Shown here one piece after another: positions 1 through 11,510 of a stretch of DNA of 64,000 nt. Numbering within the stretch: position 1 is the first letter of the stretch; the number at the start of each line of letters is the position of its first letter. The stretch lies in assembly GCA_022393335.1 (NCBI GenBank), contig JAJEKB010020847.1:803298-867297 (forward strand), read 5' to 3'. The DNA is from Macrotrachela quadricornifera. Taxonomy: Eukaryota > Rotifera > Eurotatoria > Philodinida > Philodinidae. A program made the translations under genes and the position numbers. The notes under the pieces are model-generated. The model saw only the letters and a list, made by a program, of their open reading frames with translations, was not told the origin of the DNA and made no database searches.

Positions 1-1254
1 ATATACATAAGGTCGAGTGTTCTTATGCTTTTATCAAATGAAAAGACCAAATATAACGTCATACGTTAAATAAAAAAAACAAACCGTGCATTATGCACGG
101 GTTTTTACTGGTCTGAACATGAATTGAAGCTAATCTTGATGTTGAGGATAAAGAGAAGACTTTCATATCATCTTTATTCTTACTCTCTCTGATCATTTAC
201 AAGCCACTCTCCCATACTACTAATTAAAATAGTTTTCTCTCGATCTGTCCTAAAGTAATGTATATAGTTTTCGCATCCGCTCATTCTTCCTGAACAAATG
301 ACGCCCAAGTACATTGTTAAAGGTAGATAAACATTCTAAACTGTTTATTGTTGTATCAACGCATGTTGAATTTAGTTTCGAACGAATTCATTTAAATTTT
401 TTTCTTAATAGTAGCTATTGTTAAATTATTTGTAACAAAAAAACATGGGACAATAAAAATTTGCCAGATATGACAATTTTTTGTTTTTTTTCACATTAAC
501 TTACTAAAAATATATATCTCTCAAGCATCTTCTTCTAAATTCACATGACATGTCAAACGAGATTGTTCTGTATATTTTTGTAGCTAGATAAAACTGGATA
601 CGCAGAAATTTCAGTCAAACTGATCTAAATTCTGGCAGAGATGTTTTTGTCGAATGTCAAATATAGATTCTAGTTCGACATATTGTTTGCTGACGATTCA
701 GAGAATTTGATGTATTTTATTTTCAGCTTGAAAAAGAAAAGTAAGAGAAGACAATGTAAATTCATGTATTATCTCCCAAAATAAAAGAAATGTGTCAAAG
801 TTAGGTGAGGTAAAAAAATCTGTTTTTGCGTTACAAGAAGTATCGTTTGAAACAATGAGAAGATGTGGTGATTCTAATTCTTATATAGCACGAGAACACT
901 CGATCTTCCTGCTATGCAGAATTAATCCTTAAAAATTTACCTACTATATATTATAAATTTGTAAGTGAAAAATATATCTAATAGAAAGAAAATTAAATAT
1001 ATTTCTATATAGAGCAACTGATGTATTCAACGGTAGAATAAATAAGCTTCAAATGAAATCTATATGATCAGTTAAAGTTTACATAGGAAGTATGAATCAA
1101 TAAGTTATTGTAAATGGAAATGCAGCATGTAAATTTATCTATTTAATATAATTTAAAATTTTTGATTATCTAACTACCTGAACTGTTCAAGTAAGAATTA
1201 CTATGAACATCAACTGTGCAATGTTATTTTAAGTAAGTTTTGTTGCTAACATAC
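1..1254. other. AT-rich stretch without recognised gene
   Basis: No open frame of note and no recognised family. The only clear structure is a short hairpin at 81-104, with AAACC-GTGCA against TGCAC-GGGTTT. If the ART-linked exon at 1255-1398 belongs to a gene, its downstream exons must lie here or beyond the window edge, because that exon ends in a splice donor at 1254. I could not identify the next exon. Confidence 0.5.
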
Positions 1255-1398
1255 CTGGCATTGTGTCATATTTTGGACTTTCATTCTTTTTTGTTGGTGA
1301 TTCTATGCTTTTATAAGTTGTACTACTTGTAGGGTTGTCAGGTTTTAGAATAACTGAAGCAGCAGCAGTTGTCTCTGGTTTCTTTTTCTTTTCAAAAT
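1255..1398 (-). CDS. Cassette exon, second copy (ART gene 3' part)
   Basis: A 144-nt exon read on the minus strand, bounded by an acceptor ending in ATTAG and a donor GTATGTTAG. It encodes 48 codons rich in Lys, Pro, Thr and Ser, including KPETTAAASVILKP and IESPTKK. It aligns residue by residue with the exon at 2099-2239 (shared PET-A-SV, ESPT and Y-T positions). The intron just upstream is also similar (TTTATGTTTGTATG against TTTATCTTTCTATG), so exon and flank were duplicated together. Both copies begin and end in phase 1, so either can be added or skipped without a frameshift. The peptide looks like a low-complexity linker; no domain is recognised. Joining to the ART exon upstream is inferred from phase and strand, not proven. 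Confidence 0.5.
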
Positions 1399-2098
1399 CT
1401 AATAGATAAAAATCATACAAACATAAATATACAGTGAAGTATTTCGCGTGTAGTTCAATAAAGAACTCGACAGATTATCTCTTTTTATACCCGAAGAATA
1501 AAGGGAGGCAGACATAGTTTATTTTATAATATTTTCTTCTTTACTATAACATATATTATTTTACTTCTCTGTCGATCAAATCATGTATATCTTCTGTTCA
1601 TTATCAAATGATATTTACAATAATTGTCATGTCATTAAGTTGTGCAATAAACAAAAATACTTACTCCTCCTAGCGCCATACGATCGAATCTTATGAGATG
1701 TACCTGTTAGATTGATACTTCTAGATAAACAATCAAATCATTGATCGATAGAATGCGTGAATAAACTTCAATAGAAAATCTGCATGAAAAACTAGAGCTT
1801 ATACAGGAACGATTATATTTTGTAAGCTCAGCTAAATTTAGATAATGCTATTTTTTATTTTTTTTCTACACTAACAAAAATTTCTTTCTGAACGATCTTT
1901 TTTCTACTCGTTAGTCTCTAATATCTAGATATATGACCGCTCAAAAAAGCACTTCTTTTAACGTATCGGGAAACAAAAAGTGGCATTATGTAGGTTCACT
2001 TTAGCGAAATTCATAAAGAGTAACCGATGGTTAAGTAAAAACTATACTAAACATCAACGATCGAACGTTGTTTTGACTATGTTTTTATGTTAACATAC

Positions 2099-2239
2099 AT
2101 GATTGTGTGTTGTATGTTGTTGTATCATCCATTTGCGTTGGTGATTCTTTGACTGCATAACTTGGGTTAATTTGGATATTTTGAAATTTTGGTAGGACTG
2201 AACTAGCCATTGTTTCTGGTGTCTTTGTTGGGTTGAAAT
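2099..2239 (-). CDS. Cassette exon, first copy (ART gene 3' part)
   Basis: A 141-nt exon on the minus strand between an acceptor ending in TTAATAG and a donor GTATGTTAAC. It encodes a Pro/Thr/Ser-rich peptide starting DFNPTKTPETMASSVLPK once the phase-1 base from the previous exon is added. It is the paralogue of the exon at 1255-1398. The ART exon ending at 5537 also stops in phase 1, so splicing 5537 to 2239 and 2099 to 1398 keeps one open frame. The first intron would be about 3.3 kb and would contain the decayed piggyBac element at 3185-4230. No other copy of the cassette was seen between 2240 and 5536. Confidence 0.5.
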
Positions 2240-3184
2240 CTATTAATCAATAATCATAGAAAGATAAATGCATAATAGAAATTATTCACACATAAATCAC
2301 TAAATAACCCTCAGAATCTACGCAAAATATACATCATACATTTCATACAATTAATTTGATTTCATCTTCTAAGTATTGTACAATGGTTGAACTGACATAT
2401 GAATCTTTTAGATTGTTATTGAGGTTAACATGAAACTTAATCATTTGTTAAGAACAACAGTCAATCTATTAAAATGTCAATTTATCAAACCTAAGTATTG
2501 ACGTATGAAGAAAAACGACGTGAAAATCTTAAGAATTTCACGAATGAGGAAATATTTTCATGACAATGTATACCTATCAAAAACCGATAACAGCACTAGA
2601 CAAGAGCAAATTTTTTTATGTGAATTTCTGAAATTTCGGTCATGTTGAGATTACACTAGAATTCAGACAATAAACGTAGCAATTGCAACTGTAGTATGTA
2701 GTAGAAGAAATCTTTTTCTTGTTTTTAAGCTAGCACGAAGACAAGCCCTATTAAAAAGAAATGTTTGCTCGTCCGTGCACGTATTTACATTTCTTGCACA
2801 CAAAGTTTTTGCATCTATTGTCTTTTTTTATCTATTTGTGTGGTGTTGTTGATTGATGAAGAAAAACTTAGATTGTTATGTGATATTCAAAATGATTAAA
2901 ATTCTTTTTTTTTCATGCAAATACAACAAATCCCAACAAACAGACATGAACTCTTTAAGTCAAAAACCAGCCCTGGTATCTTGGAAATCTATTTATGAAA
3001 ATTTTTTTCAATTTGTTTCTACAAAGAAATAATTGAAGTAATTACTGTAACGATCAATATGAATTGTTATCTTTGAAGTTTCTTATAAGTTGTCTTTTCT
3101 TATTCAACAAAACATTTCAAATTGAGTTGTTTGGGTATTTCTTGAATTCCACTTATTCATAGTTTTACGTTTTGATAAATTTAA

Positions 3185-4230
3185 CTTTTTCGCGACGCTG
3201 TGTCTTTGGCATTTTTTTGGGTCCTTTATTCCATAACATGATATGCTCGTTAAAATATTCTAGACAAAAAATTGGATTACAGTCAGAATCGAAGATTTTT
3301 ATTTTCTTTGCTGATGCATAGATCGCTTCCCTTTATTGTTGTTTCCTGCTTTGTTCACAGCAGCCGGTATAGTATCTGTGAACATTGCGCTCAAGCTTCT
3401 GATCAGCGAGTTTGCACTACGTTTGACTTGTTGACTGTTGTTTCGGATTAGGATTCAGATTTTCAAATGGTTCATCAAGAAATAAAGATCGTATCAAACT
3501 TTCATGAAACTGTAGTATGATCATACATCTTATGTCATAATTTTCGTTATAAATCAAGTAGGCATTTACTATTGGCATTCCAAACGTAAGTTCAGATATG
3601 ACTTCTTGATATCATTTTATAGTTTGTCTGAGACATTTATAGTTGATCAGATCAACTTATGCTTTGTTGTCCTTTATTGTAACCGAGGACAATTGTGACT
3701 TCATGACTTATTCATTTATTCTTCCTCAGAGCTTGAAGAATCAAATTACATTTCAGCACGATTATTATCCAAACTACTTATATCGATTAGCAAATCACTA
3801 TTCTCTTCTCTATCAGTTTCTCCAAATAGCATTGAAATCTCGCAAACTTTCGGTCTTTTTCATATAAATGAGAAGAACGATCCAAATATAATGATGCGAA
3901 AAGAAAACCGAAACTAGACTCAAATTTTGTTACTTTATCTCGTTCCTAATACGTCAAATATATAAGAAAAAGTGAGAAACAAACTTGAATAACTAGTTAA
4001 ATTGTTGTGAAAATAGAGTCCTGTATGTAATAATATAAACAAACGAAAAGAAAAGGTTGTAAGTACTTTTGAGTATTAATTGAAAAATAGGCATAAATCA
4101 AAAAAAAAAAGAATAATGAATGACTGTACATAATGAAAAGAGCAAAGAGTACATTTATCAAGAGTTAATACGTATAAAAAACCAAGATGTTAAAATTATT
4201 TTCTATGAAAACGGAATCGTCGTGAAAGGG
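3185..4230 (-). mobile_element. Decayed piggyBac-like element flanked by TTAA
   Basis: TTAA at 3181-3184 and again at 4231-4234 brackets a 1046-bp stretch. The ends read CTTTTTCGCGACG on the left and, inverted, CCCTTTCACGACG on the right, which is the CCCTTT-type terminus of piggyBac-like elements with their TTAA target. Between them on the minus strand is the broken C-terminal part of a transposase (3340-3683). The element is far shorter than a full piggyBac element and carries many stops, so it is an internally deleted, old copy. It lies in the presumed first intron of the ART gene. Confidence 0.7.
3340..3683 (-). pseudogene. piggyBac-like transposase C-terminal remnant
   Basis: Read on the minus strand, one frame gives a stretch containing TIKDNKA, stop, VDLINYKCL, QTIK, stop in place of Trp, YQEVISELTFGMPIVNAYL, IYNENYD and a further 30-odd residues before another stop. 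The pattern of an NK-VD-- block, then W/stop-Y, then a hydrophobic stretch ending in VNAYLIY, is the conserved end of the DDE_Tnp_1_7 (piggyBac) transposase fold. At least three in-frame stops make it non-functional. The aspartates and zinc finger of a complete transposase are not visible. The terminal repeats and TTAA of the surrounding element agree with the family. Confidence 0.65.
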
Positions 4231-5507
4231 TTAAAAGTGGACCTCTGCAATATGATAATATCCTTGTTTATGAAATACGGATCTATTTTCACACTTTAGG
4301 TCAGAACTACAAATGAATTCATGATTTACAAATAAGGAAAGTTTTTCAAGTGTCAGCATCAAATAGCATCTTCCGCAGCTATTGTTAATGTTACCTACGA
4401 TTGTTATCAAGATTTAGAGTCATAAATTAAAAATTTAGCAAATGAAAGAATATCATCATTGATCAAATTATGTCAAACGGTGTTATCGCAACACCAACAT
4501 CATATCAGACATGTCGTAGTCAATTATTTTACAAGGAAACCAAAATGATGAATTATTCACTACATTTGACCAATGTTAGTTTATCATGCTATTAATCGCT
4601 CAATTATACTTCGAACTAGATTTTGTTTATATCGAAATTGAATCATTTACATATTCTGCTAAGAAAGAGTTCGCTTCGAAAACTATCATATTGTACAGAA
4701 AGATATTGCAACAGGAATCTAAAAGTATAGAATTGCAGATCGAGCTTCGAACCAGCTATCTCAAATCTTCACTCTAAGGACAGATATGAGAAGATTTTCC
4801 ATGAATAATTTTCCGATGCTGTCAGATTATTACAATTGATCAGAATAGACAAAAAAGGTAATGCGGTTATATATGGATGAACTTATCTTTAATCAGAATA
4901 AAGCAGTAATTATCAACAGAAGCGACATGATTAGAGGAGAGAGTGACCGTAGCCGTTTAAAAAAATAAAAGCAAACTAGAACAAATAAACCGCAGAAAAC
5001 AAGTGGAAGAATCGTGTCTTTGCCTATGAATAGACAAAGTGTAATAAATCAAACAATGATATGATGTAAGGAAGCAAAATGAAGTAAATACAAAGGAGGA
5101 CAAGAAGAGTAGTTACACACATATACAGAAGACAGATTTCGAATGATTACTCTGAAAGTCGATACCATATTAGTGAAAATGTAACTAGTTTATCATAGTT
5201 TTAACTGCTGTGCACTTTGTCAAAATTTCAATGAAAATTCGTCAATAAAAAATTCAGCAACGGCTAATAGAAATTATTATTATTATTATTATTGTAATTC
5301 TCTAGGAATGTCGATAAATGTGAGAGGTCAACAATGTTGTCTAGTTTTAGATGATGAAATTTCGATTTATTGTGTCAGAAGCGGTTTGTTTATACGAAAT
5401 ATAATAAAGTGCTACTTGCAAAATCTGTATCAAAAAAATTTTGCGAACTTAATCTGAATACTTGGTAATGATCTTCAGCAAACTTCCATAAAGTTAATAT
5501 TAATGAT
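4231..5507. other. Intronic/intergenic AT-rich DNA with an ATT microsatellite
   Basis: No gene recognised. An (ATT)n run of about 7 units lies at 5273-5293. The stretch would be intron if the ART gene model with cassette exons is right. Confidence 0.5.
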
Positions 5508-6293
5508 CTAAAATAATGAAATAAATTTTTCCTTACCGGATGATGATTTATTTAAAGTTGGGTCATTTGTAATTGGTTGTAGAAGAGAAATGGGACATTG
5601 AGTTTCTTTTAGTTGTATAATATGAAGTCTCGGTGCCGGTTGAAGAGACGATTCGACTGTAAATTGTCGTGCAGCAAGAAGAAGTATTTCTTTTTCCGAT
5701 TGATAATACGAATGTCGACTAATATCTTTGCCACTTTCACAATGAATAGTAAACATTGTTCTGTCACCAGTTTTGCCTAAAAATTGCTCATCTTCAAGTA
5801 CTCCTATGCTTGAAGTACATGAAGAGAAACCCCACCATATGAATGTTTTTCCTTGATAGTATTCTTCACTTAAGTTCATTTTCACTCCACGATAAACAGA
5901 GCGATTAGTAGATGGTATTCGTGCGAGTGCCGTTAGAATAAGTTTTAAATAGGAAAACCATGGTTTAAGTCGTCGCCTGTCTTCAGCACGAAGAGTTTCA
6001 TTTAGGACAAAATATAAGCATTCTTCATGCGGTTCCCAATCCATTGTATAAAGTATAATTGAGGCAGATTCATCTCGTGTCAATCCATCGGCAGGCACAG
6101 GTTCACATCGTTGTTTTGCAACGTAAGCGTAATCTTGAATTTCGGGTAGTATTGAGACGAGTGGTGATACTGCCTCTTCCAATGTAACCAATGGCATTTT
6201 TTCATATCCCCGAATTGGCATCAGCATCTTTTGTGGTTCCTTTGCAATATCAGATACTCGTGCATACTGCTGTGCATCTTTACTTGTAGTCAT
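5508..6293 (-). CDS. NAD(+)-protein arginine ADP-ribosyltransferase (ART), first exon
   Basis: This encodes a mono-ADP-ribosyltransferase domain, the type that moves ADP-ribose from NAD+ to arginine side chains. The R-S-E signature is complete: Arg135 in SVYRGVK, the FSSCTSS motif at 156-162, and Glu200-x-Glu202 in QSEKEILLL. The upstream helix (about 71-125, with LTRDESASIILYT and FVLNETLR) is also typical. No signal peptide is seen, so a cytosolic enzyme is likely. The open frame runs on to 5508, but a good splice donor (GTAAGG) at 5536-5531, just after SSSG, suggests the exon ends at 5537 in phase 1 and continues into the cassette exons at 2239 and 1398. The start at 6293 is the first Met before the conserved region. 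The substrate cannot be told. The family call is firm; the 3' structure is inference. Confidence 0.85.
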   Translation of the reverse strand: MTTSKDAQQYARVSDIAKEPQKMLMPIRGYEKMPLVTLEEAVSPLVSILPEIQDYAYVAKQRCEPVPADGLTRDESASIILYTMDWEPHEECLYFVLNETLRAEDRRRLKPWFSYLKLILTALARIPSTNRSVYRGVKMNLSEEYYQGKTFIWWGFSSCTSSIGVLEDEQFLGKTGDRTMFTIHCESGKDISRHSYYQSEKEILLLAARQFTVESSLQPAPRLHIIQLKETQCPISLLQPITNDPTLNKSSSGKEKFISLF

Positions 6294-6685
6294 ATTGAAA
6301 CTTGGTTGTTTTTAATATAATAGTCGTACTAGAAAAATATCTACAAATAAAACAAAGAATTTTTTTTCGTAAATTAGCGGGTTAATGTCCAGATCTATTT
6401 AGGTCATTTCATTTATTTAAATCTCCATATACTAACACCTATCAATTAATTTCACATGTGCTCGCGCCAGAGCTGAGAAATGGGTCTCGTTTTTATAGCC
6501 CGGTCTAGCTCAACGCGGCTCAACTAAAGTGATGACCTGCCCGGCCAGTTCTAATTTTAGTGCGCCTCGGCCGGCTTAGCCCAGGCCCGATGAAGATTTT
6601 TTTACTGGCATTTTTCCATGCTAGAATTTGAAAATTCTATACATGACTAACAATGTCCCTAAAAGCACATTGTCCAAATAAGGTA
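6294..6685. other. Intergenic DNA with a short GC-rich patch
   Basis: About 6470-6600 is unusually GC-rich for this window (CGGCC and GCCCGG strings). It has no open frame and no recognised RNA fold. It could be a repeat relic. A weakly similar GC-rich text occurs inside the hAT-like element near 56530. Confidence 0.35.
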
Positions 6686-8812
6686 TGGAAAAAAGTCCTC
6701 AGAACTTTTGATGTTGTTATAAAAGGAAAAATTTTTAAAACTGTTTTCATTGAGCTATAGCAAAAGATGCAGCGTGAGAAGTTCTACGGTTTCCATAAGA
6801 TCGTTTATTTTAAACCTCCACTCTTTGTTTTCAAAACAGACAAAATTTTGAATGACTAGATTTCGACCATTTAAAACTATTATGTTCTTAATATAAGATG
6901 AATTCACTTTCTGCTATTTTATCCTTTCATCATTTGATACCTCACAAAAGCAAAATAGATAACAAGATGCAGCGTGTAAAGCTCTATAATCTGCATAAGA
7001 CGCCTTTTCTTACGATTGTGCTTTTTGTTTTCAAAATGACTAAGTTTTAATCAAGTGGATTTCGATTACCGGGTGTCACAAAAGTTTTGCGACATTTCTT
7101 GTTTTGCATGTATCTCTATTCAGTAGTATGACAAAACCTTGATCTTTTTTTAAAAGATGCGCCGTCGAATTCTCTACAAACCTCTAGTGGTCTTAATTGA
7201 GAACAATAGAAATGAACGTTTTAACGGATCTCATAGTGTAATCATGTGAACTACGTTTACTTCCCATACATTTTTTAAAATTTTTTCAACGAGCTCTCTA
7301 AGTTGGAAACGAGTGCATAGCAGACCTTCTGTTTGTAATCTGTGTTTACATCAAATACTCTTTTAGAATTATTTGGAAGTATTTGATTGCAGTCTATAGT
7401 TATCTAAAAACTATAGCCTGTCTATGGTGCTACAACAAAAGCGGCCCTCTTGACACTATTTCGATTCTTCGTCCATCTGAATCATTTTTTCACGCGTTAT
7501 TTACACTTCATATAGAAAGAGACATCAATTCCCTGCAAAATACTGGAAGAATGAACTTGATTTCGTGATAGGTGATATTCTTAGAATGCTTTATTTGAAA
7601 CAGAGGACCCAGACATGAAAATCGTGTTGTTTTCAAAATATGGCAAAGCGTTCGATCAAAAGAATAAGCATTATAAAACTTTGGATATATACTCAATCGA
7701 TAGAGGATTTTAAAAGCTGTCTAACAATAAATTATGCTCTAATAGCAAAATATTCTCTTGCCCGAAAACAACGAATTATTAAAAAATGCATGGGAAGTAA
7801 ACGTAGTTCACATGATTACACTATGAGATCTGTTAAAACGTTCATTTCTATTGTTCTCAATTAAGACCACTAGAGGTTTGTAGAGAATTCGACGGCGCAT
7901 CTTTTAAAAAAAAGATCAAGGTTTTGTCATACTCCTGAATAGAGATACATGCAAAACAAGAAATGTCGTAAAATTTTTGTGACACCCGGTATGAGAAAAC
8001 GATATTTTCTGGATGCGTGACGAATTCATTCTTCTCATTTCGTCTTTTAATTAATTGACGCGAACAACTAAAAAACAAAATAGACCACACGATGCAGTGT
8101 GAAAAGCTCCATAATCTACACAAGGCGGCTTCTTGTACAAGCGCATTTTGTGCTTTCAAAATCGACAAAATATGAAAAAATGAACTGAAAAAATAAACTT
8201 GTCATGTACCAAAAAAAGTATTTTTTTACAATATCGAAGTTTAGTTGCTTCTGTTTTCTTTGCTTTTGAAAACAAAAAGCACAGTCGTAGGAAAAGGCAT
8301 CTTATGCAGATTATAGAGCTTTTTACGCTGCACATTGCAGTGTGTTTTGTTTCTCTTAATAGAAAGTTTTATATAGGAAATAAGACAAAAATACATTGAT
8401 CATCTGCTGAACAAAGACGTCTTTACATTATCGAAACCTTCTCATTCACAGTTTTGTTGAATTTAAACACAAAGGGATACAACTGTAAAATAAACTGTCA
8501 TTCATAGATTGTAGAGCTTTACACGCTGCATCTTGTTATCTATTTTGCTTTTGTGAGGCATCAAATGATGAAAGGATAAAATAGCAGAAAGTGAATTCAT
8601 CTTATATTAAGAACATAATAGTTTTAAATGGTCGAAATCTAGTCATTCAAAATTTTGTCTGTTTTGAAAACAAAGAGTGGAGGTTTAAAATAAACGATCT
8701 TATGGAAACTGTAGAACTTCTCATGCTGCATCTTTTGCTATAGCTCAATGAAAACAGTTTTAAAAATTTTTCCTTTTATAACAACATCAAAAGTTCTGAG
8801 GACTTTTTTCCA
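6686..8812. mobile_element. Palindromic non-autonomous DNA transposon, composite
   Basis: The outer ends are inverted copies (TGGAAAAAAGTCCTCAGAAC), each flanked by TA at 6684-6685 and 8813-8814. The left arm to about 6998 matches 8503-8812 in reverse complement at high identity. The arm from about 6960 to 7066 matches 8225-8345 in reverse complement. A second element (7069-7989) is nested inside. A module with the core GATGCAGCGTG occurs at 6766, 6966 and 8091 (the last with one base changed) and, inverted, near 8325, 8522 and 8723. There is no transposase gene. TA duplication fits Tc1/mariner-type mobilisation. The open frames in this stretch are by-products of the palindrome. Confidence 0.75.
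7069..7989. mobile_element. Nested palindromic MITE with CCGGGTGTCACA ends
   Basis: Ends CCGGGTGTCACAAAA and, inverted, TTTTTGTGACACCCGG are each next to TA (7067-7068 and 7990-7991). The left arm, about 7069-7275, matches about 7790-7989 in reverse complement with few differences. The 921-bp element interrupts the larger palindrome at 6686-8812 and is therefore younger. No coding capacity is recognised. Confidence 0.75.
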
Positions 8813-9119
8813 TACATTATTAAAGGGAAATTTTTAGTGAGATTGATGAGGCAGAAATAAAGTGAATATAGGATGAACCGTGATGCTTATTGAGCCAAAC
8901 GAACAAACAAAAAATGTTCAAAGATTTTTACAGTCAATAATGGTTTTTTTTGTATAACTGAATATCCTTCAGCACTATTTTTCTAGTAAGAAATGATATG
9001 AAAAGGGTACTATGTTACTATTGTCTGTAAAATAAAATAGTGGTCGTGAGTACTTTTGCAACAACTCCAGAACGAAAGAAGCTAGAGAGCTGCCCTTCTA
9101 AGCATTATGTAGGTAATTG

Positions 9120-9260
9120 TACAGGGTGGCCCATAATTAACGCAACCGAACTACAAAAAATTGAATATCTCTATTACGGCTCGAGCAAAGAAGCTGATGT
9201 TTCTACCAGTGATAGAGGCATGTATAAACTTTATATTCACAAAGACATGCCTTGACACAT
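9120..9260 (+). mobile_element. Possible single mariner-type terminus
   Basis: TACAGGGTGGCCCATAATTA at 9119 resembles the end of the MITE at 27551-28091 (ACAGGGTGGCCACAAGG, inverted). No partner end was found nearby, so this would be a solo or truncated end. The evidence is limited to the short similarity. Confidence 0.3.
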
Positions 9261-10879
9261 CCTCTATTAGGGACTCTATTGAGTCCAAGAAAGAAATTTT
9301 GCTTTTTCATGTATCGAAAAAAAGTAATATAGCTGAAGCCTAAAGATTTTCGAAGCGCCGCTGCCGAGTAAGGCGTCGGCTTGTACCTCTAGTTAGTAAC
9401 GACTAACGAGCCACGATAAATTTCTGAACTTGATGTTTTCATTTTAAAGTGGATATTGCTCGCAAAAAAGATATGTTATAAAGTTTCATTAAAGACTTTC
9501 ATAGTCAAGGAATCTCTTTTCCACTGTATTCACTCAACAAATCATATTTCCTTTGTCCTTGACAATAAAAATTCCCTCGAAACATTTAATTATTTGAGAC
9601 AAAAGTTACGTTAAAATCAAGTAACTAAAAGGATAACTATTTTGAAATCTCATTGACCAAAGCAAAACCGGACTAAAATCTACCTAAATGAAGGAGTAGC
9701 GCTGACGAACAGATCCTTCGATTTCGTATATCTTTGATTATACTTTATAAATTATCATTATTTTCGAGAAATACTCTCTCCTTAATGGAAACATTAAGTT
9801 CATAAATATAACATATTGGTTACTCAAATAACGGATAGAGAACCTGCAGATCGCTGTAGGTTCCTAAGAGCAAAATCTGCAACTGGAACCTGTGCACATC
9901 TCTAATGAACCAAAACGGTAGCTATAGACGAAGTCTCATGTTTTCACAATACCAGTGATGTACTAATCGGTGTATCTACTTATACGCTTTTAGTACCGCA
10001 TTGTTACATCTATATTCTTACGTCAATAGCCTTATACCAATGTCCTTAGAATTGTATCCTTATTTTTGTATTCCTATAACTCTAACTTTAATAATACATA
10101 GGTTAACTCACACACTTATAACTATATTCTTGCATCCATGGGCTTTTTGTTAAATACTCCAATACACTCGCTAGATGTAGAGTTAAACAATGAGTGCTGA
10201 GCACCAGTTACGTACTGTGTGGTTTGAATCAAGTCATTCTATTTGTTGTTTCATTGAATTAGTGCATAATGTTGCGGTTAATTGTTGTTTAGAAACAGAT
10301 GCAATAGAAAGGGATGATCACATATTAAACTGTTTACAGCTAGTGTTATTTGAGCTTCGTTCACAGTTATCGTATTATTGCAATAGTCGTACAAGGTGAT
10401 TTTTTGCGCTCATCGTTTACGATTCTTGTAAGTGACTATTGCAAACGATTATCCTGTCCGTTACAATTGATTATTATAAGAGCCTGTGCAACTGCGGGTG
10501 AGTGATCTGGATTTGTTATGGATGCTTAAGAATGCTTTTACTTCCTGCTTTTTACGTATTTTGAGGCAATTTCAGTCTCTCAGTCAACATCAGATAAAAG
10601 TTTAAGCCACATTTACCGTAGACACATGAACAGTTCTTTCGAAAACAAACCACAATTATATCCATTTCACTCGAATGAGATGAAACTCCATTGAACTAGT
10701 AGAATTTAATATCCTAATCTTCGAAATCATTTTCAAAACGTTTAGATACGACATTGTGAGACTTTTCGATCATCAAAACTAGGGATTTCCAGCAAAAAAC
10801 TCATTTCTACAATTTTGCTCTTTCAAATGATAGAAAGCTGAAACTTTTACAGTAGATACTATTCAATGAGACTTTTTTC
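9261..10879. other. Non-coding stretch, no recognised feature
   Basis: No recognised gene. A GC-rich patch lies at 9345-9410. Short open frames are present but do not match anything I know. Confidence 0.4.
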
Positions 10880-11510
10880 TTCGACATTTTCTTTATGTCG
10901 AAAACTTTTTCACAAAAATCAAATATTTCGGGTTTTGGAAAACTAAATTTCTCCGACAAGACGCATGATTTAATTACTAGTTTTATATGTATTAGAATCA
11001 TCTGTGAAAGTACGATCCAGCTATAAGATCTAGAAAAGTTTAAAATCGAAGTTGACCACGGAGAAACGAAGTTTTAGGTGGAAATTGTCACTTTTTCGTA
11101 ACCTTTTGGACTATTTGTTGAGAAAACTAAAGATTGAAATGAGGAGTAGCATATATTTCTAAGTAGTCTATTCAAATTATGCTAACAAAAAAGGTTATTT
11201 CAACATTGGCCCAGGACTTTTAGAATTGACTGGCTTTCAAAAGCATTTCTGCTGCGAGTTTTTAAACTCATTAGCTATTGAAGTAAACAAGTTTTTGTTA
11301 CAGTCTATGTCAAGGAAATCTTAAATATAAGGTTTTTCCTGCTTAGCGATCAGTTTCGATTGAAAATTTTTCTAAATTATAATTAGACAGTCCGTTCAAA
11401 GACGATTCTAATGCATACAAAATTGTTAATTAAATCTTACTTCTTATCGGAAAAATCTAGTTCCCCAAAACCCGAAAGATTTGCTTTTTATGAGGATCTG
11501 TTCGGTGCAA
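10880..11510. repeat. Diverged inverted repeat (old MITE)
   Basis: The left arm around 10925-11015 (TTCGGGTTTTGGAAAACTA, then GATTTAATTA and GTATTAGAATCATC) matches 11385-11475 in reverse complement (TTCGGGTTTTGGGGAACTA, GATTTAATTA, GCATTAGAATCGTC). The arms differ at many positions, so this is an old copy. The outer boundaries are unclear. Confidence 0.55.

Noticed and set aside
841..905. Possible third copy of the ART cassette exon
   Set aside because: Only the words GTGGTGATTCTA and CTTATATAG resemble the cassette; donor and the rest are absent.
7383..8399. Cluster of short open frames
   Set aside because: They lie inside nested palindromic elements and read arms in both directions.
10190..10399. 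69-aa frame with a protein-like look (ELVHNVAVNCCLE, LQLVLFELRSQLS)
   Set aside because: No family recognised, no splice context, short; could be a coding relic but cannot be supported as a gene.
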